Notes: generated from the letters alone by a model not told the origin. Numbered from the stretch's first letter, positions 1-8,479 are shown. The stretch is 56,461 bases of DNA from MED-G82 sp964342675 (GCA_964342675.1 CAYFFR010000004.1:1-56461), one strand, 5' to 3'. Made by a program: numbers and translations.

Positions 1-49
1 TGGACTCATAATCCATTGGTCGGAGGTTCGAGTCCTCCCGGGCCCACCA
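1..49 (+). tRNA. tRNA with CAT anticodon, 3' part only (probably tRNA-Ile2, otherwise tRNA-Met)
   Basis: The anticodon loop CTCATAA places CAT at 7-9. The T stem GGAGG (22-26) pairs with CCTCC (34-38) around the loop TTCGAGT (27-33). The acceptor strand CGGGCCC is followed by discriminator A46 and an encoded CCA at 47-49. The D arm and 5' acceptor strand lie outside the window. The variable region TTGGTC resembles the lysidine-modified tRNA-Ile2 of Gammaproteobacteria more than elongator tRNA-Met, but the missing 5' half prevents a firm choice. Confidence 0.9.
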
Positions 50-120
50 TTTAAATACTGCCAATCCATTTTTATTGAAATCATTATCCCTTACAATAGC
101 CAAAACATATAAGGAAAATC

Positions 121-402
121 ATGAAACAGATACTGCCCATCATTTTTTTGACCATTATCGCATCTGGCTGTGTGTCTAACCCAGAAGAATCTTCAATTGC
201 AATGAATTCGAATGAGGAAGAAAGTGATCTGATCTGCCGACAAGAGAAAGTTCTTGGATCAAAAATACCTGAAACATTTTGTTATACCAGAGAAGAATTA
301 GATTCTATGGAAGAGGGCGGTCGTAACGCTTTTGAAAAAGAACGACGTGAGCGCTTGAATCAACAAACACAAGAAGGGTTACGCAATATAGATCCAACTT
401 AG
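121..402 (+). CDS. Small lipoprotein with a CR-x-E/GS-x-IP-x3-C motif, function unknown
   Basis: This 93-residue protein has a lipoprotein signal peptide: a charged start, a hydrophobic stretch to residue 15 and the lipobox A-S-G-C with Cys17. The mature part is short and acidic, then rich in Glu and Arg. It carries CRQEKVLGSKIPETFC (Cys39 to Cys54) followed by a charged helix. I recall similar short motifs in small secreted proteobacterial proteins of unknown role; this is from memory. Cys39 and Cys54 could form a disulphide in the periplasm. A purine-rich AAGGA lies 6-10 nt before ATG121. The stop at 400-402 is one base before the next start, so this gene and the protease are probably co-transcribed. 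No catalytic site is visible. Confidence 0.75.
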   Translation: MKQILPIIFLTIIASGCVSNPEESSIAMNSNEEESDLICRQEKVLGSKIPETFCYTREELDSMEEGGRNAFEKERRERLNQQTQEGLRNIDPT

Positions 403-403
403 G

Positions 404-1378
404 ATGTTTTTAGATTTGTATAAGTCTTATAAGATAACATTTAGGGCTTCACTGTTTATTTTTGCTTCTTTTGCATTAAGCACCATCTCACTGCCATCTT
501 TTGCATCTGATCAATTTAATATAAGTCGAATTCTTCTTGAATCTACAGTTAGAATTAATGTTTGGGAGAATCGGGGCACAGATGAAGCTAGCGTAGTTTA
601 TGGTGGTAGCGGGGTGGTCATTAATAATGTTGGTAAAAAGATCTTTATATTAACCAATGCCCATGTCTTATTAGATGAATATTGCTCTCCCTCTTCAAAG
701 AATGACTGTGAGAGCAACCTTTATCCTGATAATCACATTATCGTAATTGATACTTCAGATAGTAAGTACGAATATATAGTTGAAGAAGATGATTTTATAT
801 TTTGGGAAGATATAGATTTAGGGGTTGTAGTGATAGATATGTCAAATTTTGAGGAATATGATGACATGTTACCCATAAAAATATCAGGCAAATGGTATCC
901 ATTGATGGAGGTATTTTCTTCTGGATATCCTCTTGTGCTAGGCAATCAAAGTAATTACAGAAAAATGTTCTTTACTTCTGGAGTTATCAATTCATTGATT
1001 GATAGTGACCAGGGTTTAGCAGATCTTGAGAATTACTCAATCGTTCACAATTCAGGGATTACTGGGGGCATGAGCGGAGGCCCATTAGTGGACAATAATG
1101 GTATGTTACTAGGTATTAATGGTCTAGTAGGAGCTCCGGAACTAGAACAAGGTTTTTTGGGCGCAATAGTAGATTTTGATTTTGACAATTTCAACTATTC
1201 CTATGCCATTCATATTTATGATTTTTATAATGCTGTGATTACAACTGATAGTGGGAATTTTGATTCTAATAGTAAGTTCTTTGGTTTTTTACCAAGACTT
1301 TCTAAATCAGAGCACCTTGCTTTATACAACTATTTTATAGACGAGCACCCAATAAGGACATTAGCTATATTTGATTAA
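404..1378 (+). CDS. Secreted trypsin-like serine protease (S1 family)
   Basis: The protein has 324 residues. An N-terminal hydrophobic segment ends in SFAS near residue 35 and looks like a Sec signal peptide, so it should act in the periplasm or outside. The chymotrypsin-fold triad is visible: His87 in TNAHV, Asp138 in DIDLG and Ser224 in GGMSGGPL. Cys94 and Cys102 are close enough for a disulphide. There is no PDZ domain and no C-terminal anchor, so it is not a standard HtrA/DegP. The start lies one base after the lipoprotein stop, suggesting a protease/lipoprotein pair. The substrate is unknown. Protease identity is well supported; any housekeeping or defence role would be guesswork. Confidence 0.85.
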   Translation: MFLDLYKSYKITFRASLFIFASFALSTISLPSFASDQFNISRILLESTVRINVWENRGTDEASVVYGGSGVVINNVGKKIFILTNAHVLLDEYCSPSSKNDCESNLYPDNHIIVIDTSDSKYEYIVEEDDFIFWEDIDLGVVVIDMSNFEEYDDMLPIKISGKWYPLMEVFSSGYPLVLGNQSNYRKMFFTSGVINSLIDSDQGLADLENYSIVHNSGITGGMSGGPLVDNNGMLLGINGLVGAPELEQGFLGAIVDFDFDNFNYSYAIHIYDFYNAVITTDSGNFDSNSKFFGFLPRLSKSEHLALYNYFIDEHPIRTLAIFD

Positions 1379-1393
1379 GGAGGATCTTTGTAA

Positions 1394-1807
1394 TTATTGA
1401 TCTAAACTAGTTCTAGTACATTTTAGAACTTGCAGATCTTCAATTTGCTCCAAGACAAGCTTTAATTCTCTGTATTCATTTAACTCTCTTGGAGTTTCTG
1501 AAGATTTAAATCCAAAGAAGTTCTCACCTACTTCAGGGTTTTGAGTACCAATTCCCGCAAACATGTTGGAGTTGGCTTCTGTATTCCCTGATAGCAATCT
1601 TTCAGCAATATCATTGATCAACGTAGAAACTTGAATTCTAGTCTCATTAAGTTGTTTGCAATTTAATGAAGAAGGGTCAACTTTATCGTAATGGCGATCA
1701 TTCAATTCTTTTTGGTCATACGTTAATCTTGGCGTAGCACAGCTCACAACAACACCGATGACCGCAAAGGAAATGATAAAATTTTTAAAGAAACTATTTC
1801 TACTCAT
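1394..1807 (-). CDS. Putative lipoprotein of unknown function
   Basis: This 137-residue protein begins with a basic segment, a hydrophobic run at residues 9-21 and a lipobox-like V-V-S-C with Cys23, so it is predicted to be lipid-anchored. The mature region is polar and mostly helical, with Cys49 near the middle and a Cys near the C-terminus, and matches no family I recognise. GGAG lies a few bases before the start. It converges on the protease gene with a 15 bp gap and diverges from katG. The family is unassigned. Confidence 0.7.
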   Translation of the reverse strand: MSRNSFFKNFIISFAVIGVVVSCATPRLTYDQKELNDRHYDKVDPSSLNCKQLNETRIQVSTLINDIAERLLSGNTEANSNMFAGIGTQNPEVGENFFGFKSSETPRELNEYRELKLVLEQIEDLQVLKCTRTSLDQ

Positions 1808-1855
1808 ACTCCAAACCCCTTTTCTCTGAAGAAAATGTAATATCTTACAATTTAG

Positions 1856-1883
1856 ATATTAAATCAAGCTATTATTCTAACAA
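1856..1883 (-). promoter_or_regulatory. Candidate promoter for the lipoprotein at 1394-1807
   Basis: Read on the minus strand, TTGTTA (1883-1878) and TAATAT (1861-1856) are 16 bp apart, both near the sigma-70 consensus. The position, about 50 bp before the start codon, is suitable. In such AT-rich sequence chance matches are common. Confidence 0.35.
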
Positions 1884-2019
1884 AATTAACTAGTCTCACA
1901 AAACACAATTAAAAATTAGGTAAAAATATCATGAAAATATTTAACAATTTGTTAAAAAGTAGTAGAGTTTAATGTGGCGAGTGAATTGAATAAATTTTGA
2001 ATTAGTATTTAATTTTTTT

Positions 2020-2025
2020 GGAGGA
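2020..2025 (+). promoter_or_regulatory. Strong ribosome binding site of katG
   Basis: GGAGGA lies 9 bp before ATG2035 and fixes the start. It is one of the few clear Shine-Dalgarno sequences in this window, which suggests efficient translation of katG. The rest of the gap 1808-2034 is AT-rich; I saw no confident OxyR-type operator. Confidence 0.7.
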
Positions 2026-2034
2026 ATTACCTTT

Positions 2035-4164
2035 ATGTCTAACGAAAACGAGAGCAAATGTCCTGTCATGCATGGTTCACATACAAGCAATAATGCATCA
2101 GGAACAACCAATAGAGATTGGTGGCCCAATCAACTAAATTTAAGCATTCTTCATCAACATGATCAAAAGTCTGACCCTATGGAAGAGGAGTTTGATTATC
2201 GAGAAGAATTTAAGAAGCTCGATTATGCCTCATTAAAAAAAGATCTAAATAATCTAATGACCGATTCACAAGATTGGTGGCCAGCCGATTATGGTCATTA
2301 TGGTCCTTTCTTCATCCGTATGACGTGGCATGCAGCTGGAACTTATAGGATCGGAGATGGTCGAGGTGGTGGCGGCACTGGCGCACAACGTTTTGCACCA
2401 CTTAATAGTTGGCCTGATAATGGCAACCTTGATAAAGCAAGAAGATTGCTTTGGCCTATTAAACAGAAATATGGAAAGCAGATTAGTTGGGCAGATTTAT
2501 TAATTCTGGCTGGTAACGTTGCTATTGAGTCAATGGGTGGAACAACATTTGGTTTTGGTGGTGGGCGCCCTGATATTTGGGCTCCCGAAGAAGATATTGA
2601 TTGGGGAGCTGAAAAAGAATGGCTTGCAAGCGAACGTTATTCAGGAGATCGAGATTTAGCTAATCCCTTGGGAGCCGTCCAAATGGGGTTGATTTATGTT
2701 AATCCTGAAGGACCCGATGGTAACCCCGACCCTATAGCTAGCGGTAAAGATATCCGTGAGACATTTGGTCGTATGGCAATGAACGACGAGGAAACAGTAG
2801 CGCTGGTTGCAGGAGGGCATACTTTTGGTAAGGGTCATGGTGCTGGAGCAGAAGATCATGTTCAGACTGAGCCTGAAGGTGCACCACTGGAAAACATGGG
2901 ATTTGGTTGGAAGAGCACTCATGCATCTGGAAAGGGCAGCGATACCATTACAAGCGGTTTTGAGGGAGCTTGGACATCTAACCCAACACAATGGGACAAT
3001 GGATATTTTGATCTCTTATTTGGCTATGAATGGGAAAAGGTTGAAACACCAGCTGGTAAGGTAGTCTGGCATGCTATGGACCAAAAAGAAGATGACATGG
3101 CACCAGATGCTGAAGATTCTTCAGTTCGGGTTCCTACTATGATGACTACTGCTGACATGGCAATGCGTGAGGACCCAATATACAACAAGATCTCTAAACG
3201 TTTTCATGAGAATCCTGATGAGTTTGCTGATGCATTTGCACGCGCGTGGTTTAAATTGCTGCACCGAGATATGGGTCCCAAGTCTCGTTATTTAGGACCA
3301 GAAGTGCCTGATGAAGACCTCATTTGGCAAGACCCAGTTCCTACAGGTAATTCAGACTATGATGTAGATGCTGTGAAAAATCAGATCGCTAATAGTGATT
3401 TAAGCATTCAAGAATTAGTTGAGACAGCCTGGGCAAGCGCTTCAACATACAGGGGATCTGATATGAGAGGTGGTGCTAATGGCGCAAGAATTAGATTGGC
3501 TCCACAGAAAGATTGGGATGCAAATAAGCCTGAGCAATTAGCTAAAGTGTTAGATGTATTAGGCGGTATAGCAAATGATAGCGGAGCTTCTTTAGCTGAT
3601 GTAATTGTATTAGCTGGGAACGTAGGAATCGAAAAGGCTTCTGGAGCTAGTGTTCCCTTTGTCCCTGGACGAGGAGATGCTTCAGAGGAACAAACCGATG
3701 CTGAATCCTTTGAAGTACTTGAGCCTTTAGCAGATGGTTTCAGAAACTATCTAAAAGATGGTTGTGATTTTCCACCAGAAGAAATGCTTCTGGATAAAGC
3801 TCAACTGCTTGGCTTAACTGCTCCAGAAATGACAGTTCTCGTGGGAGGGATGAGATCATTGGGCATAAGCACCAATAATCATGGTATTTTTTCTGAAACA
3901 ACAAGCAAGTTAACAAATGAATTTTTTGTAAATCTGCTTGATATGAACTTTGAATGGAAACCAAATGACACAAGCTCTTATGAAGGAGTTGATCGTGCTT
4001 CTGGTAAAGCTACAAGAACAGCAAGCAGAGTTGATTTAGTCTTTGGTTCTAATTCTCAGCTACGTGCCATTGCTGAAGTATATGCTTCAGACGATGCTCA
4101 AGATAAATTCATAACTGACTTCATATCAGCATGGAATAAAGTTATGAATCTTGATCGCTCTTAA
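2035..4164 (+). CDS. katG: Catalase-peroxidase KatG
   Basis: This is a bifunctional haem enzyme that removes hydrogen peroxide by catalase and peroxidase reactions, here 709 residues, close to family length. The distal site is Arg95, Trp98 and His99 in RMTWHAAGTYR. The Met-Tyr-Trp adduct needed for catalase activity can be assigned to Trp98, Tyr221 (GLIYVNPEGP) and Met247 (GRMAMND), with the same spacing as in characterised KatG. The proximal haem ligand is His262 in GGHTFGKGHGA. The C-terminal half repeats the peroxidase fold without a haem site. There is no signal peptide, so it should be cytoplasmic. It is monocistronic and followed by a hairpin. All key residues are intact. Confidence 0.97.
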   Translation: MSNENESKCPVMHGSHTSNNASGTTNRDWWPNQLNLSILHQHDQKSDPMEEEFDYREEFKKLDYASLKKDLNNLMTDSQDWWPADYGHYGPFFIRMTWHAAGTYRIGDGRGGGGTGAQRFAPLNSWPDNGNLDKARRLLWPIKQKYGKQISWADLLILAGNVAIESMGGTTFGFGGGRPDIWAPEEDIDWGAEKEWLASERYSGDRDLANPLGAVQMGLIYVNPEGPDGNPDPIASGKDIRETFGRMAMNDEETVALVAGGHTFGKGHGAGAEDHVQTEPEGAPLENMGFGWKSTHASGKGSDTITSGFEGAWTSNPTQWDNGYFDLLFGYEWEKVETPAGKVVWHAMDQKEDDMAPDAEDSSVRVPTMMTTADMAMREDPIYNKISKRFHENPDEFADAFARAWFKLLHRDMGPKSRYLGPEVPDEDLIWQDPVPTGNSDYDVDAVKNQIANSDLSIQELVETAWASASTYRGSDMRGGANGARIRLAPQKDWDANKPEQLAKVLDVLGGIANDSGASLADVIVLAGNVGIEKASGASVPFVPGRGDASEEQTDAESFEVLEPLADGFRNYLKDGCDFPPEEMLLDKAQLLGLTAPEMTVLVGGMRSLGISTNNHGIFSETTSKLTNEFFVNLLDMNFEWKPNDTSSYEGVDRASGKATRTASRVDLVFGSNSQLRAIAEVYASDDAQDKFITDFISAWNKVMNLDRS

Positions 4165-4180
4165 GTTCATATTTCAGCTC

Positions 4181-4214
4181 ATACATATGTATCGAGGTGC
4201 TTAAAAGCACCTCG
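4181..4214 (+). terminator. Palindrome plus hairpin after katG, possible terminator
   Basis: A perfect 12 bp palindrome (ATACATATGTAT, 4181-4192) is followed directly by a GC-rich hairpin: CGAGGTGC (4193-4200), loop TTAAAA, GCACCTCG (4207-4214). The stem is the strongest seen between genes in this window, but no T-run follows it. Termination would be inefficient or Rho-assisted, or the hairpin may only protect the 3' end. Confidence 0.45.
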
Positions 4215-4225
4215 TGCATTATAGC

Positions 4226-4255
4226 TTCACCCACTGCATTTGATTATCTTATAAT
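4226..4255 (+). promoter_or_regulatory. Promoter of the Baeyer-Villiger monooxygenase gene
   Basis: A perfect TATAAT (4250-4255) has a TTCACC element (4226-4231) 18 bp upstream. The start codon is only 8 nt after the -10 box, so transcription should begin at or within about two bases of ATG4264. No Shine-Dalgarno sequence is present or could be transcribed. Confidence 0.55.
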
Positions 4256-4263
4256 CCCTATAT

Positions 4264-5715
4264 ATGAATCTAAATCTTCGAATCGGCATCATTGGAGCTG
4301 GCATGGCAGGCATGTTGGCTGGTATCAGGTTAGCTGAAAAGGGCTTTAAGAATATTGTTATTTATGAAAAAGCCAATAATGTTGGAGGGACTTGGAGAGA
4401 TAATACTTATCCCGGATTAATATGTGACGTACCATCACATCATTACACTTATAGTTTTGCTAGAAACCCAAATTGGTCTCGTCATTATTCTTCTGGAAAA
4501 GAGATTCAAGATTATTTTGAAGAGGTTGCTAAAGAATATCAGCTAGATCAATTTATTGAATTTAATCAAGAAGTATCAAAAGCAGAATTTCAATCTGGTC
4601 AATGGATCTTAGAACTCAAACAAGGAAAGACAGATCGGGTAGATATTCTAATACCTGCAACTGGAGTGCTACACCACCCAAAATACCCAGACATTGAAGG
4701 CTTCAGTAATTTTAACGGTAAATTATTTCATAGCTCTAGATGGGATCACTCTATTGATCTATCCGATAAAAAAGTTGGAGTAATAGGCAATGGCTCTTCA
4801 GGTGTTCAAATAGTTAGCGCTTTAGGAGGAAAATGTAATCATTTATATCACTTCCAAAGAACCGCACAATGGATGATGCCTTTAGAAAATGGTTTTTTTA
4901 CTAAACAAAATCAACAAGCATTTCGCGATCCACAAGTTTTAGATAAAGCAATGCAATTTAAAGAATATTTCGAAGCAGTTGAACGTTATTCTGAGGCTAT
5001 ATTAGATATGGATTCAGCAGGGGCGCAAGAAATGGCAAAGATGTGCCTAAATAATCTAGAAGATAATGTTCATGACCCTAAACTTAAAGAAGCGCTAAGA
5101 CCTAATCATCAAGCTTTATGTAAAAGACTAATTTGGTCATCGGATTACTATCCAGCTGTACAGCAAGAGAATGTCTCCTTGATAACCAATGCTATTCAAT
5201 CAATTGATGAAGACGGCATTAACCTTGATAAAGAACATATTGATCTGGATGTCATCGTCTTTGCTACTGGTTATAAAGTAGATAGTTTTATGAGGCCAAT
5301 GAAGATTATAGGATCTAATAATATTACTTTAGATAAGTTTTGGAGCGAGTATCCTATAGCTTATTTATCTATTTGTATGCCACATTTCCCCAATCTGTTT
5401 ATGTTAAATGGCCCTAATGGACCGGTCGGTAATTTCTCATTAATTGATATAGCCGAACATCAGATGCACTATATTTTTCAACTACTTAAACCAATCGCAT
5501 TAGGTAAATTTCAATCTTTGCACCCCTCTGAAGAGGCAACTTATACATATGAGAAGCTACGATCTGAAGCAGCCAAAAAGACTGTCTGGTTTAAAGGAGG
5601 GTGCACCAGTTGGTATTTAAATGATCTGGGCATTCCAGCAAGCTGGCCCTGGACCTATTCAAAGTTTGTTGATGAGATGGATAAGCCAAACTGGGAGCAT
5701 TTTAAAACTGCTTAA
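4264..5715 (+). CDS. Flavin monooxygenase of the type I Baeyer-Villiger class
   Basis: The protein has 483 residues and two dinucleotide-binding motifs: GIIGAGMAG at residues 8-16 for FAD and GVIGNGSSG at 172-180 for NADPH. Between them is the complete Baeyer-Villiger fingerprint FNGKLFHSSRWD (150-161), and the second family motif GGTWRDNTYPG...D starts at residue 41. FATGYK follows near 337-342. Family members insert oxygen next to ketones to give esters or lactones, or oxidise N and S atoms; the substrate cannot be read from sequence. It stands alone between katG and coaD with its own promoter. ATG4264 places the first glycine motif at the usual distance from the N-terminus. Confidence 0.88.
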   Translation: MNLNLRIGIIGAGMAGMLAGIRLAEKGFKNIVIYEKANNVGGTWRDNTYPGLICDVPSHHYTYSFARNPNWSRHYSSGKEIQDYFEEVAKEYQLDQFIEFNQEVSKAEFQSGQWILELKQGKTDRVDILIPATGVLHHPKYPDIEGFSNFNGKLFHSSRWDHSIDLSDKKVGVIGNGSSGVQIVSALGGKCNHLYHFQRTAQWMMPLENGFFTKQNQQAFRDPQVLDKAMQFKEYFEAVERYSEAILDMDSAGAQEMAKMCLNNLEDNVHDPKLKEALRPNHQALCKRLIWSSDYYPAVQQENVSLITNAIQSIDEDGINLDKEHIDLDVIVFATGYKVDSFMRPMKIIGSNNITLDKFWSEYPIAYLSICMPHFPNLFMLNGPNGPVGNFSLIDIAEHQMHYIFQLLKPIALGKFQSLHPSEEATYTYEKLRSEAAKKTVWFKGGCTSWYLNDLGIPASWPWTYSKFVDEMDKPNWEHFKTA

Positions 5716-5720
5716 TACGC

Positions 5721-5813
5721 ATGAATAGAAAAGTAATGATTCTTATTATTCTTATGTCAATTATGGTTGCAGTGAAGATCATAGCTCCTTTGGTTAAATC
5801 ATTTACTCAATGA
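5721..5813 (+). CDS. Possible 30-residue membrane microprotein
   Basis: A short frame from ATG5721 to TGA5811 encodes MNRKVMILIILMSIMVAVKI and a ten-residue tail. It has a positive N-terminus and a single hydrophobic helix, as in bacterial single-span small proteins. It fills most of the gap between the monooxygenase and coaD. No clear ribosome binding site precedes it, and short open frames are frequent in AT-rich DNA, so this is only a candidate. Confidence 0.25.
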   Translation: MNRKVMILIILMSIMVAVKIIAPLVKSFTQ

Positions 5814-5839
5814 AACTTTTATGAACATTAAATCTCTTG

Positions 5840-5845
5840 TATGAT
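5840..5845 (+). promoter_or_regulatory. Candidate -10 element of coaD
   Basis: TATGAT ends 6 nt before ATG5852, which would put the transcription start at or very near the first base of the start codon. No good -35 hexamer is seen at the right distance, so support is moderate. Confidence 0.35.
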
Positions 5846-5851
5846 TCAAGC

Positions 5852-6331
5852 ATGAAAGTCGCAATTTACCCAGGCTCTTTTGATCCGATCACATTTGGTC
5901 ATATAGACATTCTTGAAAGAGCTGCATCTTTGTTTGATCGCGTTATTATTGGGGTTGCTGAATCAAAGCTCAAGAATCCATTATTTACAACAGAAGAGAG
6001 GCTTGAGCTTATTGAAGAAGTCTTTGCTAAGAGTGAGAACATTAGTGCAATTGGATATTCAGATAAACTTACTATAGATTTGGCAAGAGAGAATAAAGCT
6101 AAAGCCATTATTAGAGGCTTGAGAGCAGTTTCTGATTTTGAGTACGAGTTTCAGTTAGCAACTATGAATAGAGCTTTAGCTCCTGATATTGAAAGCATAT
6201 TCTTTACACCAAAAGACACTTTAATTTATGTTTCTTCCAGCTTAGTCAAAGAGATTGCACAATTTGGAGGCGATGTTTCCAGGTTTGTACCTAAGCATAT
6301 TGATAACGCATTAAAAGAAAAATTTAGTTAA
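5852..6331 (+). CDS. coaD: Phosphopantetheine adenylyltransferase (PPAT)
   Basis: This enzyme catalyses the penultimate step of coenzyme A synthesis, joining 4'-phosphopantetheine to AMP from ATP. The 159-residue protein starts MKVAIYPGSFDP and has the nucleotidyltransferase T-x-G-H signature (Thr14-His17). The C-terminal YVSSSLVKEIA matches the family's ATP-binding ISS-type motif. An upstream in-frame TTG at 5837 would add five residues, but ATG5852 matches the family N-terminus exactly. The gene converges with mutM, overlapping it by 4 bp. Confidence 0.96.
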   Translation: MKVAIYPGSFDPITFGHIDILERAASLFDRVIIGVAESKLKNPLFTTEERLELIEEVFAKSENISAIGYSDKLTIDLARENKAKAIIRGLRAVSDFEYEFQLATMNRALAPDIESIFFTPKDTLIYVSSSLVKEIAQFGGDVSRFVPKHIDNALKEKFS

Positions 6332-7137
6332 TTCTGACATTTTTTGCATACAAAGGTAGACCTTTGATTTATTTTAAATGCATCAATCTTATTTTTGCAT
6401 ACAAAACATGGTTCTCCCTGGCGATTATATACCTTCAAATCTATCTTAAAGTAGCCAAGATCTCCACTAGGGTTATGAAAGTCTTTTAGTGTTGTTCCAC
6501 CTTTTTTAATTGCACGATTTAGAATCTTTTTTGTATGAATTACTATTTCTTTACACATTTTCTTAGTGATATATTTTCCTCTTCTTCTAGGATTAATCTT
6601 AGATGCAAATAAGATTTCATTTACATATATATTACCAATGCCTACAACCCATCTTTGGTTCATCAATATAGATTTAATTGGACTACTTAATTTTTTAACA
6701 ACATTAAACAAATATCTATTATTGAATGTATTAGATAGGGGCTCCGTCCCTAGATGCTTGATAAGAAAATGGTCATCTGGATTCAAGGTAAAGTGCAATG
6801 ATCCAAATCTTCTAGGATCATTAAATATCAACTTTATTTTTTCAAAAATAATCTCAAAATGATCATGAGTCTTAAAAACATTGGTGGTATTTTTTGCTAA
6901 TCTTAATGTTCCAGACATTCCAAGATGAATAATCATAGAGCCTTTTCCACAACTTATGATGATATATTTAGCTCTTCTTCTTATATTTAAGATACGCTGA
7001 CCGACCAAAGTCTCTAAGGCTGAAACATCAATTTTCCACCTAAGATTTAACTGGTTAATATTAAATCTTTTTATGGTCTTTGATTGAATTCTAGCTATTC
7101 CCTTTACTGAAGTTTCAACCTCAGGAAGTTCAGGCAT
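6328..7137 (-). CDS. mutM: Formamidopyrimidine-DNA glycosylase (Fpg)
   Basis: This base-excision repair enzyme removes 8-oxoguanine and formamidopyrimidines and nicks the abasic site. The 269-residue protein starts MPELPEVET, giving the catalytic Pro2 and Glu3 after Met removal. Lys57 in RRRAK is conserved. The C-terminal zinc finger uses Cys244, Cys247, Cys264 and Cys267, with DNA-binding Arg259 in NQRSTF. It starts 4 bp after the stop of the TolC-family gene, so both probably share one transcript. Its 3' end overlaps coaD by 4 bp. Confidence 0.96.
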   Translation of the reverse strand: MPELPEVETSVKGIARIQSKTIKRFNINQLNLRWKIDVSALETLVGQRILNIRRRAKYIIISCGKGSMIIHLGMSGTLRLAKNTTNVFKTHDHFEIIFEKIKLIFNDPRRFGSLHFTLNPDDHFLIKHLGTEPLSNTFNNRYLFNVVKKLSSPIKSILMNQRWVVGIGNIYVNEILFASKINPRRRGKYITKKMCKEIVIHTKKILNRAIKKGGTTLKDFHNPSGDLGYFKIDLKVYNRQGEPCFVCKNKIDAFKINQRSTFVCKKCQN

Positions 7138-7141
7138 TAAG

Positions 7142-8479
7142 TTAGCCTAACAAAGAGTTTATTTTGACTAAGTTCGCTGGTTCTAGAGTGCCTGCTGCTA
7201 AATGAAGCTTCAGAGTGGCAATCAGATAGTCGTATTTAGCATTTGCCAAGTTACGTTCAGCTGAATAAAGATTTTTTTCAGCTTGTAGAAGATCAACAAT
7301 ATTTCTTGTCCCAACCTCATAGCCTATTTTAGTTGCTTCTAAAGCGCTTGATGCTGAGACGACTGCTTGCTTTTGAGCTCTTAAATTTGCCACTAATGTC
7401 ACAACGTTTGAATATTGTGATCTAACTTCCTGAATGACATTTCTTTGAACGAATAAGGCATCTTGAGACGATTTATTATATTCAGCATAGGCCTGTTTCC
7501 TTCTCGAATGTACTGCTCCTCCTTGAAAAATTGGCATTGACCACTGCAGACTATAAGTTTCTCTTCGTGTCTCATCTGGAACTTTTATTACAAAAGATTC
7601 AATATCAAGTCCATCATAAGAGTATTGATTGGTTTCGGACTCAACTCTTTGACCAACAATATCAACCTTAGGCAAATGATTTGATGCAGCGCTTCTTGCT
7701 TGATTCTTAGAGGCAGACGATCTTAGCTGGGCAGCTTTTAGCCTATAATTATTATCCATTGCTTGTTCTACCCAAGCCTCTTTCGAGTCAGGCACTGGAT
7801 TAGTAACATCCATCTCATTGACTAGCGTATCTATAGACATAATTTGTCTACCCACTAAAGCATTGAGCGCCTCACGCGCATTAAATAGTTCACCTTCTCG
7901 TCTAATTTTTGATGCCAAACTAAGATCAAAAGCCAATTGAGCTTCTTGAACTTCAGTGATTGCTGATAAGCCCACTTCATAGCGTTGTTTTGTTTGGTCT
8001 AGTTGTTTTTTAATGGCTATTTCTTCTGAAATTGCTGCATTTAAATTATCAATTGATCTAAGAAGGTTGAAATACAGTTCAGCAGTCCTGACAATTAAAT
8101 TTTGCTGAGAGTAAGCAAAATCAGCTTCTGCAGCGTCTGTAAGAAATTTTGATCTTCTAAAGTTAAACCAGGTGTCTAATCTAAATAATGGCTGACTAAT
8201 TCTTGCTGATTTACTAAAATTATTATATTCATTTTGCAGTGTATCTAATTGGTAATATTCATTCCAATTTGTCTGTCCAGATATAGAAATGTTAGGCAAT
8301 AAAGTAGCTATGCCTTGAGCCTTAATTTCTTTGCCTGACAAGTATGTATATTCAGCAGCTTTATATTGAGGATCATTCTCAAGAGCCTCGTTATATATAT
8401 CTAATAGACTATTTGAATAAGCTAAATTGCTAATGACCAGCAATAAAGCTTGAGAGAATATGAAGAGTTTTTTAAACAT
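7142..8479 (-). CDS. tolC: TolC-family outer-membrane efflux protein
   Basis: TolC-type proteins form trimeric channels through the outer membrane and periplasm for type I secretion and tripartite efflux. From ATG8479 the 445-residue protein has a signal peptide ending LAYS near residue 22. It then shows two repeats typical of the family: long coiled helices rich in Ala, Gln and Glu, with GLSAITEVQEAQ and GTRNIVDLLQAEKNL in equivalent positions. An upstream in-frame GTG (8542) would add 21 residues before the signal peptide and is less likely. It is the only outer-membrane factor in the window, so it is a plausible partner for the RND pump at 47.6-51.6 kb. It sits next to thiC, as I recall for Pseudomonas. 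Confidence 0.92.
   Translation of the reverse strand: MFKKLFIFSQALLLVISNLAYSNSLLDIYNEALENDPQYKAAEYTYLSGKEIKAQGIATLLPNISISGQTNWNEYYQLDTLQNEYNNFSKSARISQPLFRLDTWFNFRRSKFLTDAAEADFAYSQQNLIVRTAELYFNLLRSIDNLNAAISEEIAIKKQLDQTKQRYEVGLSAITEVQEAQLAFDLSLASKIRREGELFNAREALNALVGRQIMSIDTLVNEMDVTNPVPDSKEAWVEQAMDNNYRLKAAQLRSSASKNQARSAASNHLPKVDIVGQRVESETNQYSYDGLDIESFVIKVPDETRRETYSLQWSMPIFQGGAVHSRRKQAYAEYNKSSQDALFVQRNVIQEVRSQYSNVVTLVANLRAQKQAVVSASSALEATKIGYEVGTRNIVDLLQAEKNLYSAERNLANAKYDYLIATLKLHLAAGTLEPANLVKINSLLG

Noticed and set aside
2656..2991. Open frame on the minus strand inside katG
   Set aside because: It lies fully within a strongly supported gene, has no family motifs and is a by-product of katG codon use.
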